From Daejeonella lutea (GTDB lineage: Bacteria; Bacteroidota; Bacteroidia; Sphingobacteriales; Sphingobacteriaceae): DNA of 64,000 nt. Shown here in pieces: positions 41,453 to 52,329 of the stretch. The notes under the pieces were generated by a model, which saw only the letters and a program-made list of their open reading frames with translations, searched no databases and was not told the DNA's origin. Position 1 is the stretch's first letter. Every line of letters starts with the position of its first letter. Position numbers and translations under genes: made by a program. Location: assembly GCF_900168015.1 (NCBI RefSeq), contig NZ_FUYR01000001.1, positions 1,486,943 to 1,550,942 on the forward strand. The letters are read 5' to 3'.

Positions 41453-42961
41453 ATGGAGCCATCAATATTACTCAGCTTTCTTGTAGCATACTTCCTCATG
41501 CTAATTGGTATTTCCTATTTAACTTCAAAGGAATCCTCGGATAACTCAACATTCTTTACTGCAAACCGGAACTCAAAGTGGTACCTCGTAGCTTTTGGAA
41601 TGATTGGAACCGCATTATCGGGGGTAACGTTTATTTCTGTTCCGGGTGAAGTCGGTAACCCAGCAGGTAATGAATTTAAGTATTTCCAGTTCATTCTGGG
41701 GAACGCTATCGGTTTTATTATAATAGCGACAGTCCTGCTTCCTCTTTACTACCGAATGAAGCTTACTTCTATTTACACATATATTGAAGAGCGACTTGGA
41801 ACCCACAGCTATAAAACTGCCGCAAGTATATTCTTGTTGAGCCGTACTATAGGTTCTGCCTTCCGCTTATATCTTGTTGTAATCGTACTGCAGCGCTTCA
41901 TTTTTGATTCTTATGGCGTTCCTTTTTGGGCTACGGTATTAATATCTTTGGGCTTGATCTGGTCTTATACTTTCAAAGGAGGCCTAAAAACGATAATTAT
42001 TACTGATACTCTTCAAACTGTATTTCTGGTATCTTCGGTGATTCTAACCATTTATTTTATTTGTTCAAGCCTGGGATTGAACATTCCGGAAGCTTTCGAG
42101 ACCATAAAGAATAGCGGTTATTCTAAAATATTCTTCTTCGAGGATTTTGTAACCAGCAAGTTCCACGTCACTAAACAACTGTTGGGCGGAATCTTTGTAA
42201 CTATCGCGATGACCGGTCTTGATCAGGATTTGATGCAGAAAAACCTGAGCTGCAAAAATATTGGGGAGGCTCAAAAGAATATGTTCACATTCACTGCTGT
42301 TTTTGTTGTCATCAACATTTTCTTCCTGAGTGTGGGGGCATTATTATATATCTATGCTACCAAAAATGGCATTGAAATTCCTGTTGATGCTGTCACCGGC
42401 AAACCACGTACGGACTTTTTGTTCCCTGAAATAGCTTTTAATCATCTTACAATAATACCGGGTGTGATCTTTATGCTAGGGCTTACGGCGGCTACATTCG
42501 CTACAACAGACTCTGCATTAACTGCGCTGACAACGTCTTTCTGTGTGGATTTTCTGGCCTTTGCTAAGAAAAAAGACTTGAATGCACCTTCAGTTGTTAG
42601 AACCAGGCACTTCGTCCATGTGTGCTTTTCAATCTTGATGTTCCTGGTAATCATCTTATTCAATGCGGTAAATAATGCAGCAGTAGTAAGCGCAATATTC
42701 ACAGTGGCGTCGTACACATACGGTCCACTTTTAGGACTCTATGGATTCGGTTTGTTTATGAAGAATCGCGGTGTAAATGATAAACTGGTTCCATTTATTT
42801 GTTTACTATCCCCTGCTGTTTGCTTTTTCCTCAATAAAAATTCAGCAACACTAATGGGTGGCTACGTTTTTGATAATGAACTGATCGTCGTGAACGGTTT
42901 AATAACCTTTATCGGTTTGCTTTTGATCAGCAAGCCTACAACGGCTAAAACCCAATTTTAA
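41453..42961 (+). CDS. Sodium:solute symporter (SSF family)
   Basis: A 502-residue membrane protein with about 13 hydrophobic segments. NSKWYLVAFGMIGTALSGVTFI near residue 40, and GLDQDLMQKNLSCK in the middle, are the SSS family signatures. It uses the Na+ gradient to import a solute; sugars, sialic acid or amino acids are possible and cannot be distinguished here. It ends 19 bases before the LOG-family gene. Confidence 0.92.
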   Translation: MEPSILLSFLVAYFLMLIGISYLTSKESSDNSTFFTANRNSKWYLVAFGMIGTALSGVTFISVPGEVGNPAGNEFKYFQFILGNAIGFIIIATVLLPLYYRMKLTSIYTYIEERLGTHSYKTAASIFLLSRTIGSAFRLYLVVIVLQRFIFDSYGVPFWATVLISLGLIWSYTFKGGLKTIIITDTLQTVFLVSSVILTIYFICSSLGLNIPEAFETIKNSGYSKIFFFEDFVTSKFHVTKQLLGGIFVTIAMTGLDQDLMQKNLSCKNIGEAQKNMFTFTAVFVVINIFFLSVGALLYIYATKNGIEIPVDAVTGKPRTDFLFPEIAFNHLTIIPGVIFMLGLTAATFATTDSALTALTTSFCVDFLAFAKKKDLNAPSVVRTRHFVHVCFSILMFLVIILFNAVNNAAVVSAIFTVASYTYGPLLGLYGFGLFMKNRGVNDKLVPFICLLSPAVCFFLNKNSATLMGGYVFDNELIVVNGLITFIGLLLISKPTTAKTQF

Positions 42962-42980
42962 TTGAATTACAAAGTGAGTT

Positions 42981-43688
42981 ATGACAAGTGATGATAAAAT
43001 AAGAAGTGCTTTCGAAAATAAGAACTGGCAGGAAATCAAGGTAACTGATTCATGGCAGATTTTTAAGATTATGGCGGAGTTTGTTGACGGCTTCGAAAAG
43101 CTTGCCAAAATTGGGCCTTGCGTGTCCATTTTCGGATCCGCGAGAACTTCGAATGAAAATAAATACTACAAATTAGCGGAAGATTGTGCACGCCTCTTGA
43201 CAGAACGAGGTTATGGTGTTATTTCAGGTGGTGGTCCTGGTATTATGGAAGCGGCGAATAAAGGCGCTTTCGAAGCGGGCGGAAAGTCGGTTGGCTTAAA
43301 CATTGAATTGCCATTCGAGCAGTTCCACAATAAATATATCGATCGCGACAAGATCCTTGAATTTGACTACTTCTTCATCAGGAAGGTTATGTTTATGAAG
43401 TATTCGCAGGGTTTCATTGTTCTCCCTGGCGGGTTCGGAACAATGGATGAAATGTTTGAAGCCCTAACTTTAATTCAAACTGGAAAAGTTGCACGGTTTC
43501 CAATCGTACTGGTTGGAAAGTCATACTGGTCAGGACTGATTGACTGGGTAACCAATACGATGCTACAGGATGAAAAAAATATCAACGAAGACGACTTGAA
43601 CCTATTCAGGCTTGTTGATACAGCCGAAGAAGCCACGGAACACATTTTCAGGTTCTATGACAAGTATGTCTTGAAACCGAATTTTTAG
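42981..43688 (+). CDS. LOG-family Rossmann-fold protein (TIGR00730), long form
   Basis: A 235-residue protein. SGGGPGIMEAANKGAFEAGG and PGGFGTMDEMFEALTLIQTGK are the two LOG signatures (PGGxGTxxE). Characterised members are cytokinin riboside 5'-monophosphate phosphoribohydrolases or other nucleotide 5'-monophosphate nucleosidases; the function here is inferred. A second, shorter member lies at 46129-46713. A hairpin terminator follows. Confidence 0.88.
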   Translation: MTSDDKIRSAFENKNWQEIKVTDSWQIFKIMAEFVDGFEKLAKIGPCVSIFGSARTSNENKYYKLAEDCARLLTERGYGVISGGGPGIMEAANKGAFEAGGKSVGLNIELPFEQFHNKYIDRDKILEFDYFFIRKVMFMKYSQGFIVLPGGFGTMDEMFEALTLIQTGKVARFPIVLVGKSYWSGLIDWVTNTMLQDEKNINEDDLNLFRLVDTAEEATEHIFRFYDKYVLKPNF

Positions 43689-43701
43689 ATGAAAAGAAAT
43701 G

Positions 43702-43745
43702 AAGAGCAAGGAAATTATATCTTAATTCTTGCTCTTTTCTTTTTA
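43702..43745 (+). terminator. Terminator after the long LOG gene
   Basis: AAGAGCAAG (43702-43710) and CTTGCTCTT (43728-43736) form a perfect 9-bp stem, followed by TTCTTTTTT. The loop is 17 bases, rather long. Confidence 0.75.
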
Positions 43746-43807
43746 AGAAGGAATTAATATTATGTAAGTAAAATGCCTATTGGCCGTTAATTTTTAATTC
43801 TCGGCCA

Positions 43808-44590
43808 TCATACATAGATCTCCCCCTTCAGATATGTAACTGCCCTACCTGACATTAATACCCGATCTCCTTTAAATTGGCACCATAACTCGCCACGGCG
43901 CGCCGACACCTGGTAGGCATGCATATTTTCTTTACCTAGACGATCAGCCCAGTACGGTATCAGATTGCAGTGCGCTGAACCGGTTACCGGATCCTCATTA
44001 ATGCCTGCTGAAGGAGCAAAAAATCGAGACACAAAATCACTATTATCCCCAGGGGCAGTTGCGATGAAACCAATAGAATCTATTTTACTCAAAGCGCTAT
44101 AATCGGGCGTCAAAGCTACGACATCGGCTTCCTTTTCATAAACTAAAAAGTAGTCCCTCGATCTCAACACAGCAACAGGATTACCGCCTATAGCTTCGAT
44201 AAGTCCCGTAGGCGTTTGTGCGGCTTCAGGTGCTCGGGCCGGGAAATCCAGCATATATTTATCGCCATTTCTATGAACACTCAATGTGCCCGCTTTCAGA
44301 GTGTGAAAGTGAATCACATCACGATCGTAGCCCAGTTCGGTAAATAGGATATGAGCAGTTGCTAACGTCGCGTGCCCACAAAGATCTATCTCCAACTCCG
44401 GAGTGAACCATCTTAATTCAAAATCATTTCCCTGAGGAATGAAGAAAGCCGTTTCTGCAAGGTTATTCTCTGCAGCAATTTTCTGCATTTGTGGAGCAGG
44501 AAGCCATTCAGCTAGCGGACAAATGGCAGCGGGATTTCCTCCATACAATTCCTCCGTGAACGCGTCAGCCTGATAAATAGGAATTATCAT
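43808..44590 (-). CDS. PhzF family isomerase/epimerase
   Basis: A 260-residue protein with the two-fold PhzF (diaminopimelate-epimerase-like) architecture. The N-terminus YQADAFTEELYGGNPAAICPLAEWLP and the catalytic glutamate in AAENNLAETAFF are clear; the second half carries FFAPSAGINEDPVTGSAHC. Members isomerise small acids, of which phenazine synthesis is only one case. No phenazine genes are nearby, so the substrate is unknown. Confidence 0.92.
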   Translation of the reverse strand: MIIPIYQADAFTEELYGGNPAAICPLAEWLPAPQMQKIAAENNLAETAFFIPQGNDFELRWFTPELEIDLCGHATLATAHILFTELGYDRDVIHFHTLKAGTLSVHRNGDKYMLDFPARAPEAAQTPTGLIEAIGGNPVAVLRSRDYFLVYEKEADVVALTPDYSALSKIDSIGFIATAPGDNSDFVSRFFAPSAGINEDPVTGSAHCNLIPYWADRLGKENMHAYQVSARRGELWCQFKGDRVLMSGRAVTYLKGEIYV

Positions 44591-44603
44591 ATCTGTTTTT
44601 CTT

Positions 44604-44611
44604 CAAATATA
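44604..44611 (-). promoter_or_regulatory. -7 promoter box of the PhzF gene
   Basis: The minus strand reads TATATTTG, a full match, 13 bases before the ATG at 44590. Confidence 0.5.
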
Positions 44612-44825
44612 GTAATTGTCCGGGGTGGGTGCTGATAGGAAATTGACCTTTCTTCCCAACCCACTTCATCTTACCACTATAGGTTTTCGGGGGACACACT
44701 GGAGTTAAATCCACCTTGCATTGAAGGCTGCGGATTAAAACTTGTCAAATCAAATTGATCACAGTTCAAAATTGCTGAACCATTCGTCAGCAAAAACAGT
44801 GATTTTTGAACGTAACTAAAATAAA

Positions 44826-44848
44826 AGGCCAGGCAAATTGCCCGGCCT
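44826..44848 (-). terminator. Terminator after rpoD
   Basis: On the minus strand GGCCGGGCAATTTGCCTGGCC folds (one mismatch) and is followed by TTTTATTTTAG. It lies 26 bases beyond the rpoD stop at 44874. Confidence 0.8.
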
Positions 44849-44873
44849 CAATGCCTTTTTAAATAACTGCCTG

Positions 44874-45734
44874 TTATCCCAGGTATGACTTTAATATTTT
44901 GCTCCTAGAAGTGTGACGTAGACGTTGAAGCGCTTTATCTTTAATCTGGCGAACACGTTCACGAGTGAGGTTAAACTTCTCCCCTATCTCTTCGAGTGAA
45001 AGCGGATGATTTGTACTCAGACCAAAGAAGAGAACAATTATTTCTCTTTCCCTTTCAGTCAATGTAGACAAAGAACGCTTAATCTCTTCAGAAAGAGATT
45101 CGTTGATAAGGTTGCTGTCTGTATTCGGATCACTATTTTCAAGAACGTCTAGAAGTGTATTCTCCTCGCCCTGAACAAATGGCGCATCCATTGAAACGTG
45201 CCGACCAGAATTACTAAGGGTATCTGATATCTTTTCAACCGTCGTCTCAAGATTATCTGCCAGCTCTTCAGGAGACGGCTCGCGCTCATACTCTTGCTCC
45301 AATCTTGAAAAAGCCTTGCTTATTTTACTTAACGAACCTACCTGGTTTAGTGGCAAACGAACAATTCTGGATTGTTCTGCAATAGCCTGAAGAATAGATT
45401 GACGAATCCACCAAACTGCATACGAAATGAATTTGAAACCTTTAGTTTCATCGAAACGCTTTGCGGCTTTAATCAAACCAAGGTTACCTTCATTGATAAG
45501 GTCGCCAAGTGTTAGTCCCTGATTTTGATATTGTTTTGCTACGGAAACTACGAAACGTAAATTGGTTTTTGTTAGTCTCTCAAGTGCCGCCTGATCGCCT
45601 TCTCTGATCTTCTGTGCAAGAATTACTTCTTCTTCGGCGGTAATTAAATCTACTTTACCAATTTCATGTAAATACTTGTCTAACGACTGAGATTCACGAT
45701 TGGTAATGGATTGGGTTATTTTGAGTTGTCTCAT
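44874..45734 (-). CDS. rpoD: Primary RNA polymerase sigma factor (short Bacteroidota type)
   Basis: At 286 residues it lacks region 1.1, as do the primary sigma factors of Bacteroidota. Region 1.2 ([20 protein letters not shown]), region 2 ([32 protein letters not shown]) and the region 4 helix-turn-helix ([19 protein letters not shown]) are all present. It directs the core enzyme to TAnnTTTG promoters such as those marked in this window. A TAACTTTG box lies upstream, so it may control itself. Confidence 0.96.
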   Translation of the reverse strand: MRQLKITQSITNRESQSLDKYLHEIGKVDLITAEEEVILAQKIREGDQAALERLTKTNLRFVVSVAKQYQNQGLTLGDLINEGNLGLIKAAKRFDETKGFKFISYAVWWIRQSILQAIAEQSRIVRLPLNQVGSLSKISKAFSRLEQEYEREPSPEELADNLETTVEKISDTLSNSGRHVSMDAPFVQGEENTLLDVLENSDPNTDSNLINESLSEEIKRSLSTLTEREREIIVLFFGLSTNHPLSLEEIGEKFNLTRERVRQIKDKALQRLRHTSRSKILKSYLG

Positions 45735-46128
45735 TTATGAATAAATACTCCCTTTAAAAGTCTGCAAAGTTAAACAAATCTGCCATTTTAACGACAAGTT
45801 AAAAGAAAATTTAGCTGATTTTTAAGGATTTACGTGGAAAAAAATCTAATTTTTACAGCACAAAAATCATTCCATTAAAACGCAAAAACAGGCATCTAAT
45901 TATCTTAACGAAAATTATTAGAATGTCTTGTATAAAGAATTCAATTTAAAACATTAAGGTGTAGCTTTTTATTCAAAACTTCTCATAAAAAATAGTTCGG
46001 AAATTGCCTTCGGATCAAAAAAACGTAATTACTATAATGCAACTGATTCCCCATGCGGGAACTAAATGCCACAGAAAAAGCAATAAAGCAATTTTTTTTG
46101 AATGAAATTTTATAAGCCGAAACTTTGA
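45735..46128. other. 394-bp AT-rich region upstream of rpoD
   Basis: Apart from the rpoD promoter box (45765-45772) I see no gene, RNA signature or repeat. The DNA is unusually rich in A and T, with runs such as AATTTTTTTTGAATG near 46090. A long mRNA leader or a site for regulators would fit, but nothing firm can be stated. Confidence 0.4.
45765..45772 (-). promoter_or_regulatory. -7 promoter box of rpoD
   Basis: The minus strand reads TAACTTTG, a TAnnTTTG match, 30 bases before the ATG at 45734. Confidence 0.5.
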
Positions 46129-46713
46129 TTACGTCAAATTTCTCACGTCAAACCAAACTTGATCGGGTTTTGCGTTGAATCTTTCCATCTGCTCAACCAG
46201 TTGGGAGGGAATTGAGTGGCTCAATACAAGTTCACGATTAACAGGTTTAAGAAACTTCTTCTCAACCATCAGGTCCATCTGTTCAAGTAACGAATCGTAA
46301 AACCCATCAATATTAAGTAAGCCTATCGGATGATTATGCAACCCCAACTGAAGCCATGTTAACACTTCAAAAAACTCTTCAAGTGTTCCAAATCCACCTG
46401 GTAACGTGATCACACCATCGGAAAGGTCAGCCATTTTTTGCTTCCTTTCATGCATGTTTTCGGTAATAATCAGTTCTGTAAGGCCAGTATGCCCAATCTC
46501 TTTATCCATTAGAAATTGCGGGATTACGCCGACAGCTTTACCGCCACGTTTCAAAACCGCATCTGCTATTAGGCCCATCACACCCACCCTGCCTCCACCG
46601 AAAATCAGAGAGATGTCCTTTTCTGCGAATACGTCGGCAAGATCATCTACTGCTTTAAGCAATGCCGGATCACCATTGAAATTTGCACCACAGAAAACGG
46701 AAATAGCATTCAT
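46129..46713 (-). CDS. LOG-family Rossmann-fold protein (TIGR00730), short form
   Basis: A 194-residue protein. GGGRVGVMGLIADAVLKRGG and PGGFGTLEEFFEVLTWLQLG are the LOG signatures; LMDKEIGHTGLTELIITENMHERK matches the plant LOG-like (cytokinin riboside phosphohydrolase) group better than the longer paralogue. The physiological nucleotide substrate is unknown. Confidence 0.9.
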   Translation of the reverse strand: MNAISVFCGANFNGDPALLKAVDDLADVFAEKDISLIFGGGRVGVMGLIADAVLKRGGKAVGVIPQFLMDKEIGHTGLTELIITENMHERKQKMADLSDGVITLPGGFGTLEEFFEVLTWLQLGLHNHPIGLLNIDGFYDSLLEQMDLMVEKKFLKPVNRELVLSHSIPSQLVEQMERFNAKPDQVWFDVRNLT

Positions 46714-46810
46714 AGATTGATATTTACATGAATCGTTTTAGAATTACCTAAAATTTGAATCCTTTAAGTTAAAAATCCGATGTGAAACTAATCAATCGGT
46801 TCACCTTTCG

Positions 46811-48319
<1,509 letters not shown>

Positions 48320-48418
48320 CTAAAAAATGGGAGAACTGAGCATGCTCTGCCAAGAATCCTTTTTCGTTAACAACAATTGACAGTCTCTTTACAATATAAT
48401 TTTTCTACGTGTATACTT

Positions 48419-49696
48419 TCAGCTCTTTTTCCCGACGATAACCTTCTCCAATTCAGCCCAGTCCAAATACTTTTTAGCGAGTGCCAAAAGCTCCTGTGGG
48501 GTAATTGTTTTTACGGTCTTTATGTAGTTTTGGTAATAATCATACCCCAATCCCGAAAAATAAATATTTTTAAACTTGTCGGCGTGCGACATAGCGTTTT
48601 CCAGTCCCCCAAGCATAGAGCCAAGCATATAATTTCTGACCAAACCCAGTTCCTGGCCGCTAACTTCCTGAGTTTTTAGAATTTCGATTTCTTTATGAAT
48701 TTCATCTATAGCAGAACTACAAACCTCCGCCCCCACTTCGGAAGCAATGAAGAAATAACCCGCATTTTTCATTGACACAAGTGCAGAGCCGATGCCGTAT
48801 GTGTAACCCTTGTCTTCACGGATATTAGCCATCAGGCGTGATCCGAAATAGCCACCAAGAATAGTATTTAGCACTTGAAAACCAGGAAAATCAGAATGCG
48901 CGCGATTGATGGAAACTTTCCCCAGTCGAATTGCGGATTGTAAGGCTTCAGGCTTTTCCACATAGTGTTCCTGGCCGGAACCTCTGTAAAAATTAAAGCT
49001 ATTCGGACTTATAACTTTTCCTCCCTTCCAGCTAGCTCCAAACAATTGATCTATTAGGGTAAGTGCTGCATCAGTAACCTTACCGGAAATTACCACTGTA
49101 CAGTTCTCAGGCTGGTATGCCATGCTAAAATACTCCTGCAATTGATCACGGGTAAGTTTGTCATAATCTTCTGCACGGGTATCATAACCGTATAACGTAT
49201 TACCAAATAAGACTGAATTAAAGATCTTGCGGCTTAGAAAATCATTTTTTTCAAGATTCACACTAAGCTTCTGCTTCTGATTTCTAATGAATGTGTCAAG
49301 TTCCACTTGCGGGAATATGGAATCTGAAATGACAGCCTTAACAATAGGTAGTGTTGCAGACAGGTGCTTGTTGAGCGAATATAAAGTAACTGAAGACTGA
49401 TCGTTGCTAAAATCGGTTTGCAGAAATGCGCCATAATAATCTATTTTATCCGCAATCTCCGATGAACTTAACTCGCTTGTGCCATCGTTCAGCATAGTAT
49501 TTGTGGCGTACGCCTGCAAAGGTTTTAACGCAGTGTAAGCGATATTCTCAAATATAAATTCAATTCGAACAAGGTCTTGCTCACCCCCTGCTATACTAAA
49601 TACTTTTAGTCCGTTACCGAGTACAATTGGTCTTGCTTTAAGCAGTTCTATATTTTCAACTTGTCCGAAAGACGGAGCTACTGTTCTATCGATCAT
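48419..49696 (-). CDS. M16 family peptidase-like protein, non-catalytic subunit
   Basis: A 425-residue M16 protein lacking the HxxEH zinc motif, but with the R/Y pair signature in the second domain (NIREDKGYTYGIGS, around residue 290). This is the pattern of the inactive partner in bacterial M16B heterodimers. It begins 1 base after the active M16 gene, so both are made together and probably form one chamber-like protease for short peptides. No signal peptide is evident. Confidence 0.88.
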   Translation of the reverse strand: MIDRTVAPSFGQVENIELLKARPIVLGNGLKVFSIAGGEQDLVRIEFIFENIAYTALKPLQAYATNTMLNDGTSELSSSEIADKIDYYGAFLQTDFSNDQSSVTLYSLNKHLSATLPIVKAVISDSIFPQVELDTFIRNQKQKLSVNLEKNDFLSRKIFNSVLFGNTLYGYDTRAEDYDKLTRDQLQEYFSMAYQPENCTVVISGKVTDAALTLIDQLFGASWKGGKVISPNSFNFYRGSGQEHYVEKPEALQSAIRLGKVSINRAHSDFPGFQVLNTILGGYFGSRLMANIREDKGYTYGIGSALVSMKNAGYFFIASEVGAEVCSSAIDEIHKEIEILKTQEVSGQELGLVRNYMLGSMLGGLENAMSHADKFKNIYFSGLGYDYYQNYIKTVKTITPQELLALAKKYLDWAELEKVIVGKKS

Positions 49697-49697
49697 T

Positions 49698-50933
49698 TTA
49701 ATTTGCTAAGTAATATAAGGTAGAGGAATTCTCCTTGCGGAAGATGGATTGTGCCTGTTTTTGAATTTCCTCTGCACTAACTGCCAGATATTTCCCTGTC
49801 TCAGAATTCAATTGGTCGGCGTCACCAAGAAGCTCAAAATAAGCAAGGTTCATTGCTTTATCTAAAAGACTCATCTCAGAAAAAACCATTGTTGACTCCA
49901 TTTTATTTTTCACCTTGGTTAGTTCCTGCTCAGATACGAGTTCGCTTTTCACTCTATCAAGCTCTGCCCATATCGCCGCCTCGGCTGTTTCCATAGAAAT
50001 ACCAGGCAATGGCTTACCTTCCACAACAAATAATCCGGCATCGAGACTGCCCGTTAAATACGCATTTATATCACTGAAAAGCTTTTGATCCTTCAGCAAA
50101 TTCCGGAATAAACGAGAGGAATTCCCTCTCGACAGGATATCGGATATCAAATCTGCAGAATAATAACCAGCATCTGTTCTTGCAGGCATATGAAAAACTT
50201 TATAAATGGCATCCAATGGCACATTTGCCTTGACTGTCTCAATTCGCGCTTCCGTTTGAGGAAGTTCTGCAGGCAGATTACGCTGCGACTTTCCAATTGC
50301 AGGAATATTGCCGAACCATTTTTCGGAAAGCCGCTTAACTTCTTCCAATTGCACGTCGCCGCCCACAACCATAATTGCGTTTGCCGGATTGTAATGTTTC
50401 TTAAAAAAAGCCTTTACATCATCTATAGTAGCATCTTCAATATGTTTAAGCGATTTTCCGATCGTTGCCCATTTATAAGGATGGTCTTTGTAAGCCAGGG
50501 GCCGAAGTTTCAGCCATACATCGCCGTAAGGCTGGTTCAGATAACGCTGCTTGAATTCCTCGCTAACTACATTTCTCTGAACCTCAAGACTTTTTTCAGA
50601 AAATGCTAGACTCAGCATCCGGTCGCTTTCTAGCCAGAATGCTGTTTCCAGATTCACTGCTGGGAGTGTGATATAATAATTGGTTATGTCATTACTGGTA
50701 AACGCATTATTCTCGCCTCCAACTCGCTGTAAAGGTTCGTCGTAAGATGGAATATTTATAGAGCCTCCAAACATCAAATGTTCAAAAAGATGTGCGAAGC
50801 CTGTCTGGTCCGGATTCTCGTCCCTTGCCCCAACGTCGTACAGAATATTAAGTACTGCCATGGGCGTTGTCGGATCTTCATGGACCAGTACTCTAAGTCC
50901 GTTATCAAGGGTAAAGCGTTCAAAAGAAACCAT
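49698..50933 (-). CDS. M16 family zinc metalloprotease, catalytic subunit
   Basis: A 411-residue M16B protein. HLFEH at residues 48-52 is the inverted zinc motif HxxEH, and the downstream glutamate (ESDRMLSLAFSEKSLEVQRNVVSEE) completes the metal site. The N-terminal DNGLRVLVHEDPTTPMAVLNILYDVGARDE is typical. It should degrade peptides together with the adjacent inactive subunit. No signal peptide is seen, so it may act in the cytoplasm. Confidence 0.93.
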   Translation of the reverse strand: MVSFERFTLDNGLRVLVHEDPTTPMAVLNILYDVGARDENPDQTGFAHLFEHLMFGGSINIPSYDEPLQRVGGENNAFTSNDITNYYITLPAVNLETAFWLESDRMLSLAFSEKSLEVQRNVVSEEFKQRYLNQPYGDVWLKLRPLAYKDHPYKWATIGKSLKHIEDATIDDVKAFFKKHYNPANAIMVVGGDVQLEEVKRLSEKWFGNIPAIGKSQRNLPAELPQTEARIETVKANVPLDAIYKVFHMPARTDAGYYSADLISDILSRGNSSRLFRNLLKDQKLFSDINAYLTGSLDAGLFVVEGKPLPGISMETAEAAIWAELDRVKSELVSEQELTKVKNKMESTMVFSEMSLLDKAMNLAYFELLGDADQLNSETGKYLAVSAEEIQKQAQSIFRKENSSTLYYLAN

Positions 50934-51111
50934 AAAGTTGTGATCGTTTTAGGGTCGCTAATTTAGGGATTAAAAGAGAATTCAGGCAATGGACTGTTTA
51001 GAGAATGTGCAAGGGCAGAATGATTATAGATTTTACGCCAACTGAGATTCATTTTGATGTCAGAATTATCCATATTCCAATTTACTCAGCACCAAATTTG
51101 CGGGAGAGATG

Positions 51112-51119
51112 TATCTTTG
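51112..51119 (+). promoter_or_regulatory. -7 promoter box abutting the mqnC start
   Basis: TATCTTTG, a full match, ends 4 bases before the GTG at 51124 and would overlap codons of an ATG start at 51109. It supports the GTG and a leaderless mRNA. Confidence 0.55.
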
Positions 51120-51123
51120 TTTT

Positions 51124-52248
51124 GTGAAAATTTCAGACCTTCTTTTACGCGCACTTAACTTCGAATTCCTTTCTGCTGAAGAAGGTTTGTATTTGTTTAA
51201 AAATGCCAACACACCGGAGCTAATGTATGTGGCAAATGAACTTCGAAAGAAGCAGGTGCCACATGGAAAAGTCACCTGGATCATCGACCGGAACGTAAAC
51301 ACTACGAACGTTTGTATTGCAAATTGCAAGTTTTGTAATTTCTTCAGACGCCCTGGGCATGATGAGAGTTATATCACTGATATTGAAACTTATAAACAAA
51401 AAATCGAAGAAACCTTTCGATATGGCGGTGAGCAGTTGCTGCTTCAGGGGGGACATCACCCTGACCTTGGTCTGAAGTTCTATGTTGATCTTTTTAAGGA
51501 ATTAAAAGAACTCTATCCTACTTTAAAGTTACACTCACTTGGTCCGCCCGAAATTGCTCATATCTCAAAGCTTGAAGGAATGAGCCATTTCGACGTATTA
51601 CTCGCCTTAAAGGATGCAGGTCTGGATTCTCTTCCCGGAGCCGGAGCTGAGATTTTAAATGACCGGGTAAGAAGGCTTATCTCTAAAGGAAAATGTGGTG
51701 GACAGGAATGGCTTGATGTTATGCGCGCCGCTCACAAGCTTGATCTAACAACATCAGCAACAATGATGTTCGGTCATGTAGAAACATTGGAAGAACGCTT
51801 TGAACATCTTGTCTGGCTTCGTGAAGTGCAATCTGAAAAACCAGATCACGCAAAAGGCTTTATTGCATTCATTCCCTGGCCTTTTCAGGATGATGGAACT
51901 CTTTTGAAAAAAGTTCGAGGAATAACTAATCAAGTTACGGCTGATGAATACATTCGCATGATCGCTTTAAGCCGTATTATGCTTCCTAATGTCAAGAATA
52001 TCCAGGCTTCATGGTTAACGGTTGGTAAACAAGTGGCTCAAATATGTTTGCAAGCTGGCGCAAATGATTTTGGGTCAATTATGATTGAAGAAAATGTAGT
52101 GTCGGCTGCCGGTGCCCCTCATCGGTTTACTTCACAAGGTATTCAGGATTCCATCCGTGAAGCAGGTTTCGAACCGCAGCTGCGCACGCAGCAGTATGAG
52201 TTCCGAGATTTGCCGGAAACTACTGTACAACAAGTAATTACCTACTAG
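51124..52248 (+). CDS. mqnC: Cyclic dehypoxanthinyl futalosine synthase (radical SAM)
   Basis: A 374-residue radical-SAM enzyme. C64, C68 and C71 (VCIANCKFCNF) bind the 4Fe-4S cluster; LLLQGGHHPDLGLKFYVDL, HSLGPPEIAH and GLDSLPGAGAEILNDRVR are MqnC signatures separating it from MqnE. It closes the ring of dehypoxanthinyl futalosine in the alternative menaquinone pathway. I use the GTG at 51124: the protein then aligns with the expected N-terminus (xKISDLLLRAL), and the upstream ATG at 51109 lies over the promoter box. Confidence 0.92.
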   Translation: MKISDLLLRALNFEFLSAEEGLYLFKNANTPELMYVANELRKKQVPHGKVTWIIDRNVNTTNVCIANCKFCNFFRRPGHDESYITDIETYKQKIEETFRYGGEQLLLQGGHHPDLGLKFYVDLFKELKELYPTLKLHSLGPPEIAHISKLEGMSHFDVLLALKDAGLDSLPGAGAEILNDRVRRLISKGKCGGQEWLDVMRAAHKLDLTTSATMMFGHVETLEERFEHLVWLREVQSEKPDHAKGFIAFIPWPFQDDGTLLKKVRGITNQVTADEYIRMIALSRIMLPNVKNIQASWLTVGKQVAQICLQAGANDFGSIMIEENVVSAAGAPHRFTSQGIQDSIREAGFEPQLRTQQYEFRDLPETTVQQVITY

Positions 52249-52329
52249 CGGGATACACTCGTTTACCGTTCCCTCAGTCAGATTCATTTAAACAATAAAA
52301 TACTTTTACATTGGTATTAGTAGTTTTAA

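Noticed and set aside
50190-50609. 139-residue frame antisense to the catalytic M16 gene
   Set aside because: Explained as a shadow of the strongly supported M16 coding sequence.
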